In this document: positions 42,172 to 52,745 of the stretch, piece by piece
How positions within the stretch are numbered: the stretch's first letter is position 1
How the letters are laid out: every line of letters starts with the position of its first letter
Assembly: GCA_020851375.1 (NCBI GenBank)
Contig: JADZCV010000005.1
Coordinates: 1-64,000 of the forward strand
Length of the DNA: 64,000 nt
Direction: 5' to 3'
Source: Nitrospirota bacterium
GTDB lineage: Bacteria; Nitrospirota; 9FT-COMBO-42-15; HDB-SIOI813
Notes under the pieces: generated by a model
Told to the model about the DNA's origin: nothing
Database searches by the model: none
What the model saw: the letters and a program-made list of their open reading frames with translations, nothing else
Made by a program: the position numbers and the translations under genes

Positions 42172-44381
42172 TGACTCTGTGGTTTCAGGACTATCAGCCC
42201 GAGAGGGGGCAGTGTCAGTTCCAGTAGCTGATGTTTTCCCTGCCAGGGTATTGGCATGGACCATACGCCGCCGGCATTTCCTCTATTGCCGCCGCCGTAG
42301 ACCTCTGAATCGCTGTTGAGGATTTCTTTGTAGTATCCGGCCCGCGGCACGCCTATCCTGTATCCTCCGCGCTGCACTGGTGTAAAATTGCACACAAAGA
42401 TCAGCATATCATCCGGGTTCTTTCCCTTCCTCAAAAATGAGACTATGCTGTTGTCAGCGTCATGAAAGTCAATCCATTCAAAACCCGTGTACTCAAAATC
42501 TATCTCGCAAAGGGCTGGTTCAGTTCTGTAAAGGTGATTCAGGTCTCTGACAAACCTCTGCAAGGTCTGGTGTTCATAGTATTGCAGCAGATGCCAGTCA
42601 AGGCTTACATCGCAATTCCACTCCCACCACTGGCCTATTTCTCCTCCCATGAAGAGGAGTTTCTTGCCGGGGTGTCCGTACATATATCCATAAAGCAGTC
42701 TGAGGTTTGCGAATCTGTCGTGTAAATATCCTGTCATTTTGTCAAGGAGCGACCTCTTGCCGTGCACAACCTCATCGTGAGACAGCGGAAGGATGAAGTT
42801 CTCATGGAATGCATATAATAGTGAGAATGTGAGGCTTCCCTGATGATACTTTCTGTGGATGGATTCTTTGGTGAAATATTCCAGGGTATCATGCATCCAT
42901 CCCATATTCCATTTGAAGCCAAAGCCAAGGCCGCCAAGATAGGTAGGTTTTGATACGAGCGGCCATGCAGTAGATTCTTCAGCGATAGTCATAATGCCTG
43001 GGAAGTATTTATAGACCACCTCGTTGAATTCCCTTATGAAATCTATTGCCTCAAGATTCTCCCTCCCGCCGTATTTGTTCGGGAGCCAGTCACCACCCTC
43101 GCGCGAGTAGTCCAGATAGAGCATAGAGGCAACAGCATCCACGCGTAAGCCGTCTATATGGTATTTGTCAAACCAGAAGAGCGCATTTGAGATCAGAAAA
43201 TTCTTTACCTCATTCCGTCCATAGTTAAAGACGAGTGTCCCCCATTCCTTATGCTCCCCAATCCTTGGGTCAAGGTGTTCGTACAGTGCCGTCCCGTCAA
43301 ACCATGCAAGGCCATGGGCATCCTTTGGGAAATGCCCCGGCACCCAGTCGAGTATCACGCCTATCCCGTTCTGATGGCAGTGATCTACAAAGTACATGAA
43401 GTCTTCCGGGGTCCCGTAGCGGCTCGTGGGTGCGAAATATCCTGTAACCTGGTAACCCCAGGAGACATCGAGGGGGTGTTCTGCAACAGGAAGGAGTTCT
43501 ATGTGTGTGAAACCCATGTCTTTGACGTAATCTACCAGTTCATGGGCAAGCTCTCTGTATGTCAGAAACCTGTTGCCCTCTTCGCACTTCCTTCTCCATG
43601 AACCGAGGTGGACTTCATAGATTGAAACCGGCGCCTGATGCAGGTCTTTATGCTGACGCGCTGTCAGCCATTCTGCATCGCTCCAATTGTAGCGGTCTGT
43701 GTTACAGACGATGGAGGCGGTATTAGGACGCATTTCAGAATAGAAACCGTACGGGTCGCTTTTCAGAAGGACCAGGCTGTCCATGGTCTTTATCTCATAC
43801 TTGTATGTCTCTCCCTCGGATAATCCCGGAATGAAGAGCTCCCAGACGCCTGACCCGCCAAGTACCCGCATAGGGTGTCTTCTTCCGTCCCATCTGTTGA
43901 AATTGCCAACTACACTTACGCGCACTGCATTAGGCGCCCAGACAGTGAAATACACGCCGGTAACGTCGTTATGTGTCAGGACATGCGCACCCATCTTCCT
44001 GTACATGAAGAAGTTTTTCCCTTCTGAAAAGAGATGGAGGTCATAACTGCTCATTATTGGGAGAAAGGAGTAGGGGTCACTGAACTCCTGTGTGTTGCCG
44101 GATGATTCCCTGAGCCTCAGCCTGTATGGAAAAACCTTGTCCCTGTTGCCTATTATTGCCTCGAATATTCCATCACTGTGGCGCCTGTTCATAGGATAGG
44201 ATATGTCAGGCCGTCCAGCGTCAATGACAGAGACCTCTTCTGCTTCAGGCAGAAAGGCCCTTACCACTATAACAGACTTGCCCTGAAACCATACTGGATG
44301 CATGCCGAGGTATGAGAATGGGTCATGATGCTCTGCGCGTAGGATAAGCTCCAGATCTTTATTTAAATTGTCTGCTTCCAT
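42162..44381 (-). CDS. glgB: 1,4-alpha-glucan branching enzyme
   Basis: 739 aa, full length GH13 enzyme that makes alpha-1,6 branches in glycogen. N-terminal CBM48-type domains ([25 protein letters not shown]), the catalytic barrel with [17 protein letters not shown], the nucleophile Asp in [18 protein letters not shown], the acid/base Glu in [10 protein letters not shown] and [11 protein letters not shown] are all seen. The last residues (QFI) are encoded by the end of a repeat element. No other glg gene is adjacent. Confidence 0.95.
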   Translation of the reverse strand: MEADNLNKDLELILRAEHHDPFSYLGMHPVWFQGKSVIVVRAFLPEAEEVSVIDAGRPDISYPMNRRHSDGIFEAIIGNRDKVFPYRLRLRESSGNTQEFSDPYSFLPIMSSYDLHLFSEGKNFFMYRKMGAHVLTHNDVTGVYFTVWAPNAVRVSVVGNFNRWDGRRHPMRVLGGSGVWELFIPGLSEGETYKYEIKTMDSLVLLKSDPYGFYSEMRPNTASIVCNTDRYNWSDAEWLTARQHKDLHQAPVSIYEVHLGSWRRKCEEGNRFLTYRELAHELVDYVKDMGFTHIELLPVAEHPLDVSWGYQVTGYFAPTSRYGTPEDFMYFVDHCHQNGIGVILDWVPGHFPKDAHGLAWFDGTALYEHLDPRIGEHKEWGTLVFNYGRNEVKNFLISNALFWFDKYHIDGLRVDAVASMLYLDYSREGGDWLPNKYGGRENLEAIDFIREFNEVVYKYFPGIMTIAEESTAWPLVSKPTYLGGLGFGFKWNMGWMHDTLEYFTKESIHRKYHQGSLTFSLLYAFHENFILPLSHDEVVHGKRSLLDKMTGYLHDRFANLRLLYGYMYGHPGKKLLFMGGEIGQWWEWNCDVSLDWHLLQYYEHQTLQRFVRDLNHLYRTEPALCEIDFEYTGFEWIDFHDADNSIVSFLRKGKNPDDMLIFVCNFTPVQRGGYRIGVPRAGYYKEILNSDSEVYGGGNRGNAGGVWSMPIPWQGKHQLLELTLPPLGLIVLKPQSQFI

Positions 44382-44388
44382 ATGGGAT

Positions 44389-44928
44389 TTATTCTACCTT
44401 AATTACACATGTCCCTGCAATAAAATCGTGAAAACCCCGCTTATTCCTGTCAAATGCTATCATAATAAAGCCAAGGCCAAGGAAAAAGAAGGAAACAAAA
44501 TATCCTATATATCTCAATAATGCCCTGCCATAGCTGACAGGCCCTCCTGATTTTGTAACAACGCGCAATCCCATCAGCCTCTTTCCGGGGGTCTGTCCCT
44601 CCCATCCGGTAAAGAACGTATAATAGAATGGTCCCAGCAACGTTCCAATAAAGAAGCCGAAGATTGTGGATAGATGCTCTACCTTTTCAGTGGACAGACC
44701 GGAGGTTAAGCCCCCGAGTCCGGTTGCAAGGCCTGCAACAAATGCAAAAAATGCAGTGGCAAAGAAAATAACGATATTATCAACAATAAATGCAACAAGC
44801 CGAATCCAGAACCCGCCTTTCTCAGTTGCTGTATTATTCATACTCATTCCTGAATCAGGGCTGGTCATGCACATAGGACATGACACAAAATCGTATTCTG
44901 TTGTATATCCGCATTTCGTGCATCGCAT
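44389..44928 (-). CDS. RDD-family membrane protein with N-terminal zinc ribbon
   Basis: 179 aa. A short zinc ribbon (CTKCGY...CPMC, residues 3-21) precedes an RDD domain with [44 protein letters not shown] and [14 protein letters not shown], and four membrane segments. Function of the family is poorly defined (some are Na+/H+ antiporter-like). It lies 7 nt upstream of glgB in the same direction. Confidence 0.85.
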   Translation of the reverse strand: MRCTKCGYTTEYDFVSCPMCMTSPDSGMSMNNTATEKGGFWIRLVAFIVDNIVIFFATAFFAFVAGLATGLGGLTSGLSTEKVEHLSTIFGFFIGTLLGPFYYTFFTGWEGQTPGKRLMGLRVVTKSGGPVSYGRALLRYIGYFVSFFFLGLGFIMIAFDRNKRGFHDFIAGTCVIKVE

Positions 44929-44982
44929 ATCAGGACGTTATTTTATCATAAATAAAAAAAGGGGGCAGATTTATTTTAGGGG

Positions 44983-45046
44983 AAAAAAGAGGGACAGCGA
45001 CTATTTATTTTTATTAAAAAATAAATAGTCGCTGTCCCTCTTTTTT
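44983..45046. repeat. GGGACAG palindrome, second copy, terminator-like
   Basis: 26-bp perfect arms (44983-45008 and 45021-45046; GAGGGACAGCGACTATTTAT) enclose 12 nt and have A/T runs at both ends, so it can act as a bidirectional terminator between glnA and the RDD gene. A GGGGGCAGATTTATTTT half lies at about 44960-44977. Confidence 0.8.
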
Positions 45047-45062
45047 TTACTTACCTTAATTA

Positions 45063-46475
45063 TTAAATATCAAAATACAGATTGAACTCATAAGGATGCG
45101 GTCTGAGCCTCATTGCGTCTATTTCCCTGGTCCTCTTGTAGTTAATCCATGTGTCTATAACGTCTTCTGTAAATACGCCGCCTTTTAGCAGGAACTCCTT
45201 GTCATTGTCGAGGTGTTCCAGAGCCTCGTCCAGGGAGCCTGGAAGAGACGGGATGTCTGTCAGCTCCTCCGGCTTCATGTCATAGATATCCTTGTCAAGC
45301 GGGGCGCCCGGCTCAATCTTGTTTTCTATGCCGTCAAGACCTGCCATGAGCATGGCGGAGAATGCCAGATATGGATTGCATGACGCATCAGGGAATCTTA
45401 CCTCAACCCTCTTGGCCTTTGGACTTGCTGAATACATAGGTATCCTTATGGATGCGCTCCTGTTCCTGCTGGAGTATGCGAGGTTCACCGGCGCCTCAAA
45501 ACCAGGAACCAACCTTCTGTAGGAGTTGGTTGTTGGTGATGTCAGGGCTGCCAGTGCAGGCGCATGTTTGAGTATACCGCCAATGTAATAAAGCGCCATC
45601 TGACTCAATCCTGCGTATTCGCTCCCGGCAAATAATGGCTTGCCGCCCTTCCAGAGGCTTTGATGACAATGCATTCCGGACCCGTTGTCACCGAAGACCG
45701 GCTTAGGCATGAATGTCACAGTCTTATTGTGCCTCCTCGCAACCATCTTCACTACATACTTATATTGCAGGAGCTTGTCCGCAACACGGGTGAGTGTATC
45801 AAATCTCATGTCTATTTCGTTTTGACCGGCAGTTGCCACTTCATGATGCTGGGCCTCGATCTCTATACCGCACTTCTGCATCTCAAGAACCATCTCTGTC
45901 CTCAGGTCCTGCATCGTATCCATTGGAGGCACGGGGAAATAGCCTTCCTTATAGCGGGGCTTGTATCCAAGGTTCGGTCCTTCTTCCCTGCCTGTGTTCC
46001 ACTGGCCTTCGATTGAATCTATATAGTAAAATCCGCAATGCTCATTCTGTGCATATCTGATGTCATCAAACACGAAGAACTCGGCCTCAGGGCCGAAATA
46101 TGTTGTATCTGCAATCTTTGTTGATTTAAGATACTGCTCAGCCTTCTGGGCTATAAAGCGTGGATCCCTGCTGTAGTGTTCCCTTGTTATAGGGTCAATG
46201 ACATTACAGATAAGGCTCAGGGTAGGGTGCTGTGTAAAGGGATCCATTATAGCTGTAGTTGGATCGGGTAACACCAGCATGTCGCTGTTATGTATTGCCT
46301 GCCAGCCGCGGATGCTTGAGCCGTCAAATCCCAGGCCATCTTCAAATGATGATTCGTTAAGAGCAGTCATCGGGATTGAAAAATGCTGCCAGAGACCCGG
46401 AAAGTCCATAAACCTCAGGTCTACCATTACTGCCTTGCCTTTTTTTGCTAAATCCAGTACCTCACGTGGTGTCAT
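45063..46475 (-). CDS. glnA: Glutamine synthetase type I
   Basis: 470 aa. Signatures include [46 protein letters not shown], the ATP-binding [22 protein letters not shown] and NRSASIRIP. Tyr398 in DKDIYDM is at the adenylylation position of GSI-beta enzymes, so control by GlnE-type adenylylation is possible. It is the last gene of a minus-strand operon with amtB, glnB and nadE, and condenses ammonium with glutamate. Confidence 0.96.
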   Translation of the reverse strand: MTPREVLDLAKKGKAVMVDLRFMDFPGLWQHFSIPMTALNESSFEDGLGFDGSSIRGWQAIHNSDMLVLPDPTTAIMDPFTQHPTLSLICNVIDPITREHYSRDPRFIAQKAEQYLKSTKIADTTYFGPEAEFFVFDDIRYAQNEHCGFYYIDSIEGQWNTGREEGPNLGYKPRYKEGYFPVPPMDTMQDLRTEMVLEMQKCGIEIEAQHHEVATAGQNEIDMRFDTLTRVADKLLQYKYVVKMVARRHNKTVTFMPKPVFGDNGSGMHCHQSLWKGGKPLFAGSEYAGLSQMALYYIGGILKHAPALAALTSPTTNSYRRLVPGFEAPVNLAYSSRNRSASIRIPMYSASPKAKRVEVRFPDASCNPYLAFSAMLMAGLDGIENKIEPGAPLDKDIYDMKPEELTDIPSLPGSLDEALEHLDNDKEFLLKGGVFTEDVIDTWINYKRTREIDAMRLRPHPYEFNLYFDI

Positions 46476-46509
46476 CTTCTGCTAACCTCCTTTTAAATAA
46501 AAATGGTTA

Positions 46510-48261
46510 TTAAATTTTGTACCGGTTGGTAATCGGTACCCTCCAGTCCTTTCCAAATGCCCTTGCGGTTATCTTGATTCCGGGGGGGGCCTGCCTTCTC
46601 TTGTATTCACTCCTGTCAACCATTGATATTACCTTTGCAACGATCTCTTCCCTGAACCCGGCCTCAACGATTTCATTGAATGACCTGTCATCCTCTACAT
46701 AAGAATGCAGAATCGTGTCAAGTACATCATATGGCGGCAGAGAATCCGTGTCCTTTTGCCCCGGCTTTAGTTCTGCTGTAGGTTCTTTAACAAGGACTCT
46801 TTCGGGAATAAGTGAAGTTCCTGCTCCGTTTATTGAGTTTCTGTACCGGGACAGTTCGTAAACGAGGGTCTTTGGCACATCCTTTATAACTGCAAATCCT
46901 CCGGCCATATCACCATAGAGGGTAGCGTATCCGACGCTCATCTCGCTCTTATTGCCTGTAGTAAGTACGAGCCATCCGAACTTGTTTGATAATGCCATAA
47001 TGATATTTCCCCGTATCCTTGCCTGAAGGTTTTCCTCGGTGACATCAGTCTTACAGCCCTCAAAAGTCCCTGACAGTATGTCGAGATATGATTTGAAGAT
47101 GTTGTTAATTGGTATAGTAAGCAGTTTAATGCCGAGATTTTTTGAAAGTATTTTTACATCCTCTCCACTTTCGGTCATCGTATACTGAGACGGCATGAAT
47201 ACTCCGGTAACGTTTTCCATGCCAAGGGCATCCACGGCAATTGCTGCAACGATGGCTGAATCTATACCGCCGCTTATTCCAATTACAACCTCCTTAAACC
47301 CGTTTTTCTTCACATAGTCTCTGGTGCCGAGGAGCAGGGCATTGTATACCTCTGCAACCGGTTCAAGAGGCGTCACATCCCGGTTCCCGATTTTGGGTTT
47401 TCTCCTGCTGACCTTTGCAGCTGATACCTGTATGGCTGATCTCTGTGAGGCATCATGCAGGGAGAATATCTTTGCCCTTCTCCTTGGATCGTGCAGTCTT
47501 GCAAGCTCAACTGACCTCAAATCAAGATCCTCCACAATAAGGTCTTCCTCAAACTGTTTACCCTGCGCTATAAGTTCGCCTGACGGGTTGAATATCATAC
47601 TGTTTCCGTCAAAGACAAGTTCATCCTGACCGCCAACCATGTTCGTATATGCAATGAAAACCGTATTATCTGATGCCCTTGTTGAAACCATTTGTTCCCT
47701 GAACTGCCTCTTGCCCCTGTGATACGGTGATGAATTTATGTTTATAATAAGCTGTGCGCCTGAAAGCGCCTGATTCATGCACGGCCCGTCAGGATACCAT
47801 ATATCTTCACACACATTGATACCGACACTGACGCCCCATATTACAAAAAGCGTACACTCGCTTCCGCTCTTGAAATAACGCTTCTCATCAAATACGCCGT
47901 AATTCGGAAGATAATTCTTGTAATAAACCCCGGCAATCTTCCCCTTGCTTATAACTGCCGCCGAGTTGTATATGTCATCGCTTCTGTCAATGAAACCGGC
48001 AACTATTGCTATATCGAGAGAAGATGTCTTTTTTGCGATGAGTTTTAGCGATTCCAGATTGTCATCTATGAATCCGGGTTTTAGCAGCAGATCTTCCGGT
48101 GGATAACCTGTGATTGCAAGCTCAGGGAATGCTATTATATCCACACCCAGTTTACATGCCTGTTCCACATACCGCAGGATCTTTTTGGTGTTGCCATCCA
48201 AATCCCCGACACATGAATTTATCTGGGCTAAACCGATACGGATTTTGCCATACGCAGACAT
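46510..48261 (-). CDS. nadE: Glutamine-dependent NAD+ synthetase
   Basis: 583 aa. The N-terminal nitrilase-type glutaminase domain (about 1-270; FPELAITGYPPEDLLL with catalytic Glu, KNYLPNYGVFDEKRYF with Lys, NVCEDIWYPDGP with Cys) feeds ammonia to the C-terminal synthetase with the P-loop GISGGIDSAIVAAIAV at about 313. It converts deamido-NAD to NAD. Its place between glnB and glnA may reflect its use of glutamine or regulation by PII (PII binds NadE in some bacteria). Confidence 0.94.
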   Translation of the reverse strand: MSAYGKIRIGLAQINSCVGDLDGNTKKILRYVEQACKLGVDIIAFPELAITGYPPEDLLLKPGFIDDNLESLKLIAKKTSSLDIAIVAGFIDRSDDIYNSAAVISKGKIAGVYYKNYLPNYGVFDEKRYFKSGSECTLFVIWGVSVGINVCEDIWYPDGPCMNQALSGAQLIININSSPYHRGKRQFREQMVSTRASDNTVFIAYTNMVGGQDELVFDGNSMIFNPSGELIAQGKQFEEDLIVEDLDLRSVELARLHDPRRRAKIFSLHDASQRSAIQVSAAKVSRRKPKIGNRDVTPLEPVAEVYNALLLGTRDYVKKNGFKEVVIGISGGIDSAIVAAIAVDALGMENVTGVFMPSQYTMTESGEDVKILSKNLGIKLLTIPINNIFKSYLDILSGTFEGCKTDVTEENLQARIRGNIIMALSNKFGWLVLTTGNKSEMSVGYATLYGDMAGGFAVIKDVPKTLVYELSRYRNSINGAGTSLIPERVLVKEPTAELKPGQKDTDSLPPYDVLDTILHSYVEDDRSFNEIVEAGFREEIVAKVISMVDRSEYKRRQAPPGIKITARAFGKDWRVPITNRYKI

Positions 48262-48272
48262 ATCAAGCCTGT

Positions 48273-48635
<363 letters not shown>

Positions 48636-48665
48636 TTAACAAATGGGTGTTAAAATGTAAAGAGA

Positions 48666-49904
48666 TTAAAACGTATATCCTGTCTCGTTATGCTGGCTTA
48701 AATCAAGCCCCATGATTTCATCCTCTTCCTGGATGCGGATGCCTATCACAAGGTCAATGACCTTCAGGATTATAAGGGTTGCAACAAATGAGAATACCGC
48801 GCTTGCTGCTGTTGCAACCAACTGAATGCCAAGCTGTCCGGAATTTCCGAAGAAGAAACCATCTGCTCCGGCAGGATTAATGGCTTTTGAGGCAAACAGT
48901 CCGGTTGCCAGTGCACCTAATGTTCCTCCGACCCCATGGACTCCAAATGCGTCAAGTGAGTCATCATAGCCCAGTATGTTTTTTAACACGACAACCGCAA
49001 GGAAACAGACAATGCCAGCGCTGATCCCTATCAATATGGCAGCGATCGGCCCGACAAAGCCGGCAGCAGGAGTAATTGCCACAAGCCCGGCAACAGCCCC
49101 GCTTGCTGCTCCAAGAATAGTAGGCTTACCGTGACGGATCCATTCAATAAACGGCCATGTAACTGAGGCCGCTGCTGTGGCTATGTGTGTTACGACAAAT
49201 GCACTGGTTGCCAGTCCGCCTGAGGAGAGGGCGCTTCCAGCATTGAAGCCAAACCAGCCGAACCAGAGGAGAGAAGCCCCGATGACTACAAGCGTCATAT
49301 TGTGAGGAGGCATGGGGTCCCTCCTGTATCCGATCCTCTTCCCAATTACAAGGGCTGCAGCCAGTGCAGAGACCCCTGAGCTTATATGTACTACCGTGCC
49401 TCCTGCAAAATCAAGGGCGCCCATATTCCTTATCCAGCCGCCGACACCCCACACCCAGTGTGCAAGAGGGTCATAGACTATTGTAGCCCAGAGGAGGCTG
49501 AAGATGACAAATGCTGAAAACTTCATCCTCTCTGCAAATGCCCCTGCTATAAGACAGGGCGTAATTATGGCAAACATTGCCTGATAGATCATAAAGGCCT
49601 GATGCGGTATGGTAGCCGCATAGTCAGGATTGGCCTCAAGCCCTACACCATGCAGACCGAACCACTCCAACCCGCCAATCAGCCCCATCCTGTCCGGACC
49701 AAAAGACAGGGAGTAGCCAATGACTACCCACTGGATGGTAATGAGTCCAACGAGGATAAAACTCTGCATTATAGTGCCGAGCACATTTTTTCTTCTTACC
49801 AGTCCGCTATAGAACAGCGCCAGACCTGGTATCGTCATAAGCATTACCAGCGCTGCAGAGATAAGTATAAATGCTGTATCTCCTGAGTTGATTTGGCTTT
49901 CCAT
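48666..49904 (-). CDS. amtB: Ammonium transporter
   Basis: 412 aa with eleven membrane segments. Amt signatures: FYSGLVRRKNVL, AFAERMKFSAFVIFSLLWATIVYDPLAHWVWG, LDFAGGTVVHISSGVSALAAAL and DAFGVHGVGGTLGALATGLFA with the twin-His pore residues. An AGGAGGGA lies 8 nt ahead of the ATG. There is no long N-terminal signal extension. Confidence 0.95.
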   Translation of the reverse strand: MESQINSGDTAFILISAALVMLMTIPGLALFYSGLVRRKNVLGTIMQSFILVGLITIQWVVIGYSLSFGPDRMGLIGGLEWFGLHGVGLEANPDYAATIPHQAFMIYQAMFAIITPCLIAGAFAERMKFSAFVIFSLLWATIVYDPLAHWVWGVGGWIRNMGALDFAGGTVVHISSGVSALAAALVIGKRIGYRRDPMPPHNMTLVVIGASLLWFGWFGFNAGSALSSGGLATSAFVVTHIATAAASVTWPFIEWIRHGKPTILGAASGAVAGLVAITPAAGFVGPIAAILIGISAGIVCFLAVVVLKNILGYDDSLDAFGVHGVGGTLGALATGLFASKAINPAGADGFFFGNSGQLGIQLVATAASAVFSFVATLIILKVIDLVIGIRIQEEDEIMGLDLSQHNETGYTF

Positions 49905-49961
49905 TGTATAATCCCTCCTGTAAACGTTACAATCGTTTTAACGGGTTATCCCCGGGATTCA

Positions 49962-50714
49962 TTAAAAATTAATATCCAATTGTGTGGTAAACGTATCTGC
50001 AAGTCCGGGAAGATCCTGGTTGTTTAACATGTCGTACCCGAAGAGAACGCTTATATTGGGAGTAAATGACCAGGCAAAGCCTACATTGAGAGTGCCAAGG
50101 AAGTTGTCCCCACCCATGTAATCTACGGCCACCCATAGCTTGTCTGATATTTCACTTACAGTTTTCTCCCAGCAGAGCATTACACCGTCATTTGCCTTCT
50201 TGCCGTTTTCATCGAGGAGGAGCTTGTCATTACCGGTATAATAACCGAGTGATAATTTGCCGATTTGCCCGAAGGTCCTGGCGGCCTTTCCATATATGAC
50301 GTTATAGTCAGTGACATCGCTTTTTGTGCCAATAAGATAGCTGCCCACAACGATAGCTGGCACACCTTTCATCAATTTATCTTCCGGTGTCCCGACCTTG
50401 ACATTGAAATACACAGGATTGGCGTCTGCTGATACACCGGCCTGTATGATATCAAATCCCGCCTCAGCATTAATCTTGTCAAAAGGGAGAATGCCCGATG
50501 TTAGTCCAAGATTGATTGCAGGGGCGACACGAGCATCATTTACATCCTTTTTGACAGGCGCATAGACGTCATTTGTCAAATGAACAACCTTGTATGGCTG
50601 TATGTCAGTTGAAGGCGCCCAGATGTGGGTTGATGGGGTGGCAAATGCACTTGCTGCGCCGAGTACCCCTGTCAATAACATCGTGCTAATAATCCTTGTG
50701 ATTATCATCCACAT
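49962..50714 (-). CDS. Outer-membrane beta-barrel protein of the ammonium operon
   Basis: 250 aa. Signal peptide with cleavage near ASAFA (about 21-25), alternating hydrophobic strands and a C-terminal aromatic end (LDINF) as in outer-membrane barrels. AAAGGAGG lies 7 nt ahead of ATG 50714. It overlaps the upstream HTH gene by 29 nt and precedes amtB by 57 nt, so it may help ammonium or nitrogen-compound passage across the outer membrane; this is inference. Confidence 0.75.
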   Translation of the reverse strand: MWMIITRIISTMLLTGVLGAASAFATPSTHIWAPSTDIQPYKVVHLTNDVYAPVKKDVNDARVAPAINLGLTSGILPFDKINAEAGFDIIQAGVSADANPVYFNVKVGTPEDKLMKGVPAIVVGSYLIGTKSDVTDYNVIYGKAARTFGQIGKLSLGYYTGNDKLLLDENGKKANDGVMLCWEKTVSEISDKLWVAVDYMGGDNFLGTLNVGFAWSFTPNISVLFGYDMLNNQDLPGLADTFTTQLDINF

Positions 50715-50895
50715 TTTGTAATCCTCCTTTGTTAGTTTTTACTTCTATCCCGTACTTCCTGATCTTGTAACCCAGTATCCTCTGAGTTGTGCCAAGTATC
50801 TTTGCAGCCTTTGCCTGAACCCAGCCTGTAGATTCAAGAGCCTCTAAAATGAGCCGCTTTTCAACATCAGCTATGGTTGCCTTTAATAGGGTCAT
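50686..50895 (-). CDS. Stand-alone Fis/NifA-type HTH protein
   Basis: 69 aa. Nearly the whole protein is the C-terminal DNA-binding domain of the NtrC/NifA family: ATIADVEKRLILEALESTG, then WVQAKAAKILGTTQRILGYKIRKYGI. There is no AAA+ or sensor domain and an in-frame TAA lies 15 nt before the ATG, so it is a self-standing small gene and not a visible frameshift of a longer one. It is the first gene of the amtB operon and sits right after a sigma54-type promoter. Confidence 0.85.
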   Translation of the reverse strand: MTLLKATIADVEKRLILEALESTGWVQAKAAKILGTTQRILGYKIRKYGIEVKTNKGGLQNVDDNHKDY

Positions 50896-50908
50896 GGTAC
50901 TGATATAT

Positions 50909-50924
50909 TACAAGGGGTGTGCCA
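50909..50924 (-). promoter_or_regulatory. Sigma54 (RpoN) promoter of the amtB-glnB-nadE-glnA operon
   Basis: On the minus strand TGGCACACCCCTTGTA matches the -24/-12 consensus TGGCACG-N4-TTGCA at all but two positions. The predicted transcription start falls about 3 nt before ATG 50895, implying almost no leader. It fits nitrogen-limited activation by NtrC- or NifA-like proteins. Confidence 0.65.
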
Positions 50925-51062
50925 TTCTTGCCTGGTACATATAACTTCTTGATATCAAAGGAATTAGTTGGAATTGAAGTCAGTCTGGATATTGGAATGA
51001 TTCTACAAAAATGTGGTGATAATAGGTTAATATCTACAAAGTTGTAAGAAGGCAGTCCACAT

Positions 51063-51140
51063 GAAAATCCCCCTTAATCCCCCTTTTTCAAAGGGGGAAA
51101 TTAGTGACCCCCCTTATAGAAGGGTGGCAGGGGGGATTTA
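51063..51140. repeat. CCCCC/GGGGG hairpin repeat, copy 3
   Basis: AAATCCCCCTTAATCCCCC, a CCCCCTTTTTCAAAGGGGG hairpin and GGGGGGATTT end between the HTH gene and the porin. Together with the sigma54 promoter and a terminator it fills the 345-bp gap; I see no gene there. Confidence 0.7.
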
Positions 51141-51156
51141 AATAAGCGTATCCCAC

Positions 51157-51194
51157 AAATAAAAAGGGTCAGCAGAGTGTTCTGCTGACCCTTT
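51157..51194 (-). terminator. Rho-independent terminator of the porin gene
   Basis: A 14-bp perfect stem (AAAGGGTCAGCAGA with its complement, 51163-51194) with a 4-nt loop; on the minus strand it is followed by TTTTTATTT. Confidence 0.85.
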
Positions 51195-51239
51195 CAGGAT
51201 ACTACATTACAGCGTGGAGGCAATCCCCCACAACCGGTC

Positions 51240-52445
51240 TTACATAAACTTCACATTGATCATGAAGTAGCCGAATGTGGCGCTCTTGTCAACCGGTATT
51301 GTGCCGTATCCGCCATAAGCTGCGGTGGTGACATCACCGGCATCCCTTATCACATAGGCTGCCTCACAATTCACATTCTTGCTAAGCTCATGATTGGCCC
51401 TGATGTTAATTTCTGAACCATTATCATCCTTACCGCCTACATCTTCAGCCAGCTTATAGTTCCAGTATTCAATGGCAAGCTTTAACTTGTCAATCGGTGT
51501 CATGCTTGCATTGATGGACCATGAGTTAGTATTTGACCAGATGACATCATCAGTGAATCCATAGAGGTAGTGATTCGTTGGATAGAGGTTGTCAAATGCG
51601 GTTGAATCTGATGATGAATCCTGACCGGTAGCTGCAGCGTATTCTATCCCAAGCCTTAAGCCGCCAAGCACATTAGGTATTGTGTATCCGGCCCTGATAT
51701 CAAATGCATTTGCATCCTGATTAACTGTGTTTGTGGCATCACCGCTCTGAAACGCAAGTTCAGCACCATAATCAAGGTTGATACTGGATACAGCACCTGC
51801 CACCCTGGCGCCAAGTGTATAGAAATTGGTTTCATCAGTTCCATGTATCTTCTGGATCAGATAGAGGTCCAGGGCGCTTACCTGAGGTATATTCTTAAGT
51901 GATGCATAGATACCGTTTAAGTTTTCATCATTACCCCAGTCTTCGCCGTCATCGAATATTTTTGCGGTAAAGACATCAATATCTGCGGCGCTATGTTTGT
52001 AGGTCAATTTGATTGCATCAAACCTTCTTGAACTGTTGTTCCACTCGAGTGAACCGATGAGTCTCTGGTCACCATAGGCCAAAGCCTGACGGCCTATCCT
52101 CAGGTTTAGAGGTGCACCACCGAGATTTGCGAAGTCAACATATGCCTGAGCCACATCTAAAGCCTGATATGACTCAGCCGTGTCAGTAGTAGTGTTTTCG
52201 TCTCCCCACATCCTGCTGTCCTGTATCTGCACATATCCCTTTACATTGTCTACAGATGCATCTACACCCAGGCGGGTCCTCTGCTCGAAGCCCCCTCCGT
52301 CTTGATTGGCATCTTTATTATCAACCATGATACCCCTTAACCTGAGTTCAGCACCTGACAATTTTACATCTGCATAGCTTGTTCCAACCATGCCTGCTAC
52401 TAATGAAGCTGTTAGTAAAGTAAACATCCATCTGCGTTTCATCAT
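51240..52445 (-). CDS. Outer-membrane porin-like beta-barrel protein
   Basis: 401 aa. Signal peptide cleaved near TSYA-DV (about 25), then an Asn/Asp-rich barrel with RIGRQALAYGDQRLIGSLEWNNSSRRFDAIKL, a segment typical of alginate-export/AlgE-like and related 18-strand porins, and a C-terminal FMINVKFM strand ending in an aromatic residue region. Substrate is unknown. The ATG has AGGGT upstream and a strong terminator follows. Confidence 0.85.
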   Translation of the reverse strand: MMKRRWMFTLLTASLVAGMVGTSYADVKLSGAELRLRGIMVDNKDANQDGGGFEQRTRLGVDASVDNVKGYVQIQDSRMWGDENTTTDTAESYQALDVAQAYVDFANLGGAPLNLRIGRQALAYGDQRLIGSLEWNNSSRRFDAIKLTYKHSAADIDVFTAKIFDDGEDWGNDENLNGIYASLKNIPQVSALDLYLIQKIHGTDETNFYTLGARVAGAVSSINLDYGAELAFQSGDATNTVNQDANAFDIRAGYTIPNVLGGLRLGIEYAAATGQDSSSDSTAFDNLYPTNHYLYGFTDDVIWSNTNSWSINASMTPIDKLKLAIEYWNYKLAEDVGGKDDNGSEINIRANHELSKNVNCEAAYVIRDAGDVTTAAYGGYGTIPVDKSATFGYFMINVKFM

Positions 52446-52745
52446 TACCCTCCATACTTGTTATTAAAATTATTCAACCTGCTACTGTCTTTCTACTTTA
52501 TAAATTGGATCTCACGAAGCATTACACAAGATCAGAATCCGAAATCACACCACCTCCTTTCAACAGTCTTTAAATTCTGCATGATAGATTTCTGAGTTGC
52601 AGCACTAAACATAAATGCCTGTGCTGCATCATTGAAGCCGATCTAAATACCAAAGAAGCAGAGCATAGATGTGTAAATCCTTTAGCGTTATATTTGTAAC
52701 AATAATCTACAAAATAGTCAAGAGAAAAATAAATAATCTTAAAAA
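52446..52745. other. 300-bp intergenic region upstream of the porin gene
   Basis: AT-rich, no gene recognised. On the minus strand an AAAGGAGG (52560-52553) is followed only by very short frames of 8-9 codons; it may be part of a long porin leader. Confidence 0.4.

Noticed and set aside
50686-50895. Small HTH protein as the broken end of a NifA gene
   Set aside because: An in-frame TAA lies 15 nt upstream, a sigma54 promoter directly precedes it, and no NifA-like sequence is seen further upstream.
52546-52560. Strong AAAGGAGG on the minus strand upstream of the porin as a hidden gene start
   Set aside because: Only 8-9 codon frames follow; no coding pattern can be supported.
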